A stretch of DNA of 8,143 nucleotides from Methylococcaceae bacterium NSM2-1. Its GTDB lineage: Bacteria; Pseudomonadota; Gammaproteobacteria; Methylococcales; Methylomonadaceae. The stretch covers positions 1 through 8,143 of the forward strand of contig NQJI01000049.1 of assembly GCA_002256705.1 (NCBI GenBank), in the 5' to 3' direction. The notes under the pieces were generated by a model that saw nothing but the letters and a program-made list of their open reading frames with translations, was not told where the DNA came from and searched no databases. Positions 5,108 through 8,143 of the stretch are shown here, piece by piece. Numbering within the stretch: position 1 is the first letter of the stretch; every line of letters begins with the position of its first letter. The position numbers and the translations under genes are program-made.

Positions 5108-8100
5108 CTATAAATCAGGCACAACCAACTTCTCCAACTCCTTGGTTAAAGCAATATAGGGCATCAGGTTTACCGGCAAAACCGTATTGATTTCCTGATA
5201 GACCCGCCGGTATCGATTGATTTTTTGCTTTTCTGGTAGCAAATCAAAATAGCCAGCACAGGTTGAAGACTTGCTTAATAGAATGGCGTTAATCAATAAA
5301 CCTATGATGCGTTTTATATCCGCCTGTAAATCGGTCGATACTTTTTGCTCCCAATAATCATGAGGGGGCAATTTTGCTAACTGTTCGTAGATTTCATACA
5401 AACCCAGATAATGGGTAATTTCATTGAACAGTTTGAAGACAGTGATAAAGTCCGTCGCGGTTTCAGCAGATAAAGAAACCATAAAAGGGAAATCATTAAG
5501 GCTGGAAATGAACACCATCCTTTGAGCCAGTTCTTCCGGAATACCATCCTGCTGGTATAGCTCCAGCTGTTGTTTTAATTGAATGCTCTCTTGCTGATTA
5601 AAATAATTTTCAAAGTCCTGTAAATTACGGCTATAGCAGTCGATGGTATTAGCATCCGGGCGTATTTTTTTGTTACGCAATGAAGCCCAGCGACAAAAGC
5701 CGGCCAGCGTTTTTTCAAGCTGTAGCAACAAAATGTATTGTTTATCCGCCGCCATTTTGTTGTCCAGCGCGTAAATCGCCAGACGTAGCCCATCACCGTC
5801 CAAAACCCGGTCAAAGGTCAGATAGCACCCGACATGATCCAGTATATTTCCGTTTTCGTCGCCATTATCAAGGCTTAAAAAACTACATCCTGCCTGATTG
5901 ATTATTTTATTACTGACGATGGTTGCTTTAATTTCGCTGGCCAGAGGATGGGTGGACAAGTGATTGTTATAATGCTCATTAACCTGATCAGGAAAATAGG
6001 CCTGTAAATAACAATCGCAGCATTCATCATGCAACAAGGCTGTCTGATTCTCTATCCGCTGGGTTAAGTACATTTTGCTGGCGGCCATTAATACAGCAAG
6101 CTCAGGGCGGGTTATTATTTGCCCGGGCCGGGATAAAATGGCTTTGGTTTGTGGAAATGATTCAACTACTCGATCGAAAAAACCGGCGGCTTCCAAACGT
6201 TCAGCCAGTTGCAAAAAAACCGCTGAATTATCGGCACTGCGCAATTGGTCCAACGATAAACAGAGGCTCTGCGCATAATTATTGGCCAATACCTGCCGGC
6301 AAACTTCGCCGGTCATACTGATGAATAATGGTTGATAGTCAGCAATGATGCTTTTCTTTTGCAAATCCGTCAGCAAGATTTTTAAGTTAACTTCATGATC
6401 TGAGGTATCGACACCCGCCGAATTATCGACTGCATCCGTATTAATACGGCCTCCGCGCAAGCCGTATTCGATACGCGCTTTCTGGGTGAAACCCAGATTT
6501 GCACCTTCGCCTACAACTCGGGCAACCAAGCTGGTGGCGTCCACTCGCACATTATCATTGCTTCGGTCACCAACCTCTTCATGTTTTTCAGTGCTGGCTT
6601 TTATGTAGGTACCGATTCCACCCAGCCATAATAAATCTACCGGCGCAGCCAGCAGGTAACGTATCAGTGATTCTCCGTCGAGCGATTTGTAGCGTATGCC
6701 TAGCCATTTTTTCAACTCGGCTGAAACCGGAATATCTTTGTCTGATCGAAAATAAACACCACCGCCATTAGAAATAAGGGTCCGGTCATAATCATTCCAG
6801 CTTGAGCCGGGCAAATCGAACAATCGTTTGCGTTCATTGAAGGGCGCATCGCTAGCAGACGGATTCGGGTCAATAAAAATATGTTGCCCGCTAAATGCGG
6901 CTAATAACCGGATATAGGGCGACAATAACATGCCATTGCCAAAAACATCGCCGTCCATACTGCCAATACCGACAACAGTAAAGGCTTCGTTTTGTATATC
7001 TTTACCTAATTCGCGAAAATGTCGCTGTACACATTTCCAGGCACCGCGTGCAGTAATGCCCAGTGCTTTGTGGTCATAACCGTGGGAACCGCCGCTGGCA
7101 AATGCATCACCCAGCCAGAATTGATAGTCGGTAGAGGCTGCATTGGCAATATCTGAAAATTTTGCCGTGCCTTTATCAGCAGCCACCACCAAATACGGAT
7201 CGGGATCATCATAGCTGACGATGTTTTGCGGTCTAATGACTTTGTTATCACTATAATTGTCAGTTAAATCCAGCAAGCCGTGTATCAGTGTAATATAAGC
7301 CTTTTTTCCTGCCTCTCTCGTTTCCAGGCTGGAACTTGGGGGCGAGAATTTTAGGTCGTTTTTCTTCAACACAAAACCGCCTTTAGCCCCTGTCGGGATA
7401 ATCAAGGCATTTTTGCTGATCTGGGTTTGCATAAGACCCAGAATTTCGGTTCTGAAATCATCGGGCCGATCGGACCAGCGTATTCCGCCCCGCGAAACCT
7501 TGCCGCCGCGCAGATGTATGCCTTCCATGTCGACCGCATGGACATAAATCTCGTTTTGCGGTTTAGGGGAGGGCATATCGATAACACCCAGGCTGTTGAT
7601 TTTGAAAGCGACAAAATAATCATCCAGGCTACGCCGCAGATGAAAATTACAGCGCATCGTGGCATCTATCAGATTAAACAGGGTGCGTAAAATTTTGTCA
7701 TCATTAATGTCGGAAACCGATGCCATGCTTTCCAGTAATTGCAGGCGTAATGGAAATAGGACCTCTTCTTCTCTGAGTACCGGATCATCCCACGCCGGAT
7801 TTGGTCTGAAGCGGGCTTCAAAATAATTAAAAAGGCACAGTGCAACACTTGGATTGTTGATTAAGGCATGATTAACAGTGTCCCGGGTAGTTTGATGACC
7901 CAGTTGTAAATAATAATTTCGATAAGCACGAAGTATATCAATTTCTTGCCAAGACATTCCTGTTAAAACTAACAGTTTATTGAGGGCATCATTTTCACTT
8001 TTTCCATCCAGTATTACCTGAATGGTTTTCAGCAACTGGCTATTTACACTACTTAAAGGCGCGCATAGGTTTGTTGCTATTTTCGCGCATTGGCTTGTTG

Positions 8101-8143
8101 CTATTTTAATGGTGAAACTTCTAATGAATTGCGTGGTGTCATC
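5108..8143 (-). CDS. gdhB: Large NAD-specific glutamate dehydrogenase (Bac_GDH family), 5' end outside the window
   Basis: Catalyses NAD-dependent oxidative deamination of glutamate to 2-oxoglutarate and ammonium in the cytoplasm, usually in glutamate catabolism. The visible 1011 residues are the C-terminal two thirds of a family of about 1600. In fragment numbering: SWQEIDILRAY (64-74); GGIRWSDRPDDFR (219-231); Lys244 in SKN and catalytic Lys254 in PTGAKGGF; Asp323 in VVAADKGTA; SGGSHGYDHK (350-359); nucleotide-binding GIGSMDGDVFGNG (392-404); then LLWLGGIGTY, VVGEGANLG and NSAGVDTSDHEVN. The usual dehydrogenase residues are intact. The C-terminal helical region is present to the TAG at 5110-5108. 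The frame has no stop up to base 8143; a TTG at 8035 is internal because homology is already mid-protein there. Near the edge an 8-residue repeat lies in a probable linker. A terminator-like hairpin follows the gene. The symbol follows the Pseudomonas aeruginosa name; gdh is also used. Confidence 0.95.
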   Translation of the reverse strand, partial: DDTTQFIRSFTIKIATSQCAKIATNLCAPLSSVNSQLLKTIQVILDGKSENDALNKLLVLTGMSWQEIDILRAYRNYYLQLGHQTTRDTVNHALINNPSVALCLFNYFEARFRPNPAWDDPVLREEEVLFPLRLQLLESMASVSDINDDKILRTLFNLIDATMRCNFHLRRSLDDYFVAFKINSLGVIDMPSPKPQNEIYVHAVDMEGIHLRGGKVSRGGIRWSDRPDDFRTEILGLMQTQISKNALIIPTGAKGGFVLKKNDLKFSPPSSSLETREAGKKAYITLIHGLLDLTDNYSDNKVIRPQNIVSYDDPDPYLVVAADKGTAKFSDIANAASTDYQFWLGDAFASGGSHGYDHKALGITARGAWKCVQRHFRELGKDIQNEAFTVVGIGSMDGDVFGNGMLLSPYIRLLAAFSGQHIFIDPNPSASDAPFNERKRLFDLPGSSWNDYDRTLISNGGGVYFRSDKDIPVSAELKKWLGIRYKSLDGESLIRYLLAAPVDLLWLGGIGTYIKASTEKHEEVGDRSNDNVRVDATSLVARVVGEGANLGFTQKARIEYGLRGGRINTDAVDNSAGVDTSDHEVNLKILLTDLQKKSIIADYQPLFISMTGEVCRQVLANNYAQSLCLSLDQLRSADNSAVFLQLAERLEAAGFFDRVVESFPQTKAILSRPGQIITRPELAVLMAASKMYLTQRIENQTALLHDECCDCYLQAYFPDQVNEHYNNHLSTHPLASEIKATIVSNKIINQAGCSFLSLDNGDENGNILDHVGCYLTFDRVLDGDGLRLAIYALDNKMAADKQYILLLQLEKTLAGFCRWASLRNKKIRPDANTIDCYSRNLQDFENYFNQQESIQLKQQLELYQQDGIPEELAQRMVFISSLNDFPFMVSLSAETATDFITVFKLFNEITHYLGLYEIYEQLAKLPPHDYWEQKVSTDLQADIKRIIGLLINAILLSKSSTCAGYFDLLPEKQKINRYRRVYQEINTVLPVNLMPYIALTKELEKLVVPDL
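8060..8107 (-). repeat. 24-bp in-frame tandem duplication within the glutamate dehydrogenase gene
   Basis: Bases 8060-8083 and 8084-8107 are adjacent 24-bp copies differing at two positions (8067/8091 A/T and 8070/8094 T/C). In the minus-strand frame each copy encodes eight residues: KIATSQCA, then KIATNLCA. The period is a multiple of three, so the frame is kept. The repeat sits about 10 residues before a region with family-like sequence, in what looks like a variable linker. Confidence 0.9.

Noticed and set aside
5108..8035. Treating the TTG at 8035 as the true start of the glutamate dehydrogenase
   Set aside because: The frame remains open to the window edge and the family sequence at that point corresponds to the middle of a roughly 1600-residue protein.

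Overview
The window reads as chromosomal DNA of a gammaproteobacterium. A methanotroph of the Methylococcales type would fit the mixture of genes and repeats, but that is only an inference; nothing here is diagnostic. Gene content is mostly housekeeping plus signalling. Intergenic DNA is AT-rich and holds several unrelated inverted repeats. There is no phage, transposase, CRISPR array, tRNA or rRNA.

Left part (1-787, + strand): the last 36 codons of purT (formate-dependent GAR transformylase), then after 19 bases a small exported lytic transglycosylase (DUF4124-like N-terminus plus SLT domain), probably in the same transcript. The transglycosylase carries an in-frame 60-bp tandem duplication. 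A 363-bp gap (788-1150) follows, with a degenerate inverted repeat and no credible gene.

Middle (1151-3769, + strand): an 872-residue cytoplasmic sensor with five PAS domains in tandem and a C-terminal SpoIIE/RsbU-type PP2C phosphatase with its metal-site aspartates intact. The second PAS resembles the flavin-binding NifL type. No anti-sigma factor or STAS partner gene is in the window. Convergent to it is a 213-residue exported protein of unknown function (3989-4630, - strand), whose N-terminal part contains a PRRGLY segment. That segment matches the motif duplicated in the transglycosylase, in sequence and in reading frame.

The 477-bp gap 4631-5107 holds a hairpin built from 9-bp CACGAAG-type units, a near-perfect 42-bp palindrome centred on GAATTC, and a likely intrinsic terminator for the gene to its right.

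Right part (5108-8143, - strand): the C-terminal 1011 residues of a large NAD-specific glutamate dehydrogenase (about 1600 residues in this family). The frame is open to the window edge, so the N-terminal third is outside. Near the edge is an in-frame 24-bp tandem duplication encoding an 8-residue repeat.

The genes do not form one evident pathway. The most unusual signal is that three unrelated genes each contain a short in-frame repeat at a point that looks tolerant of insertion, and two of them share the same repeat core.
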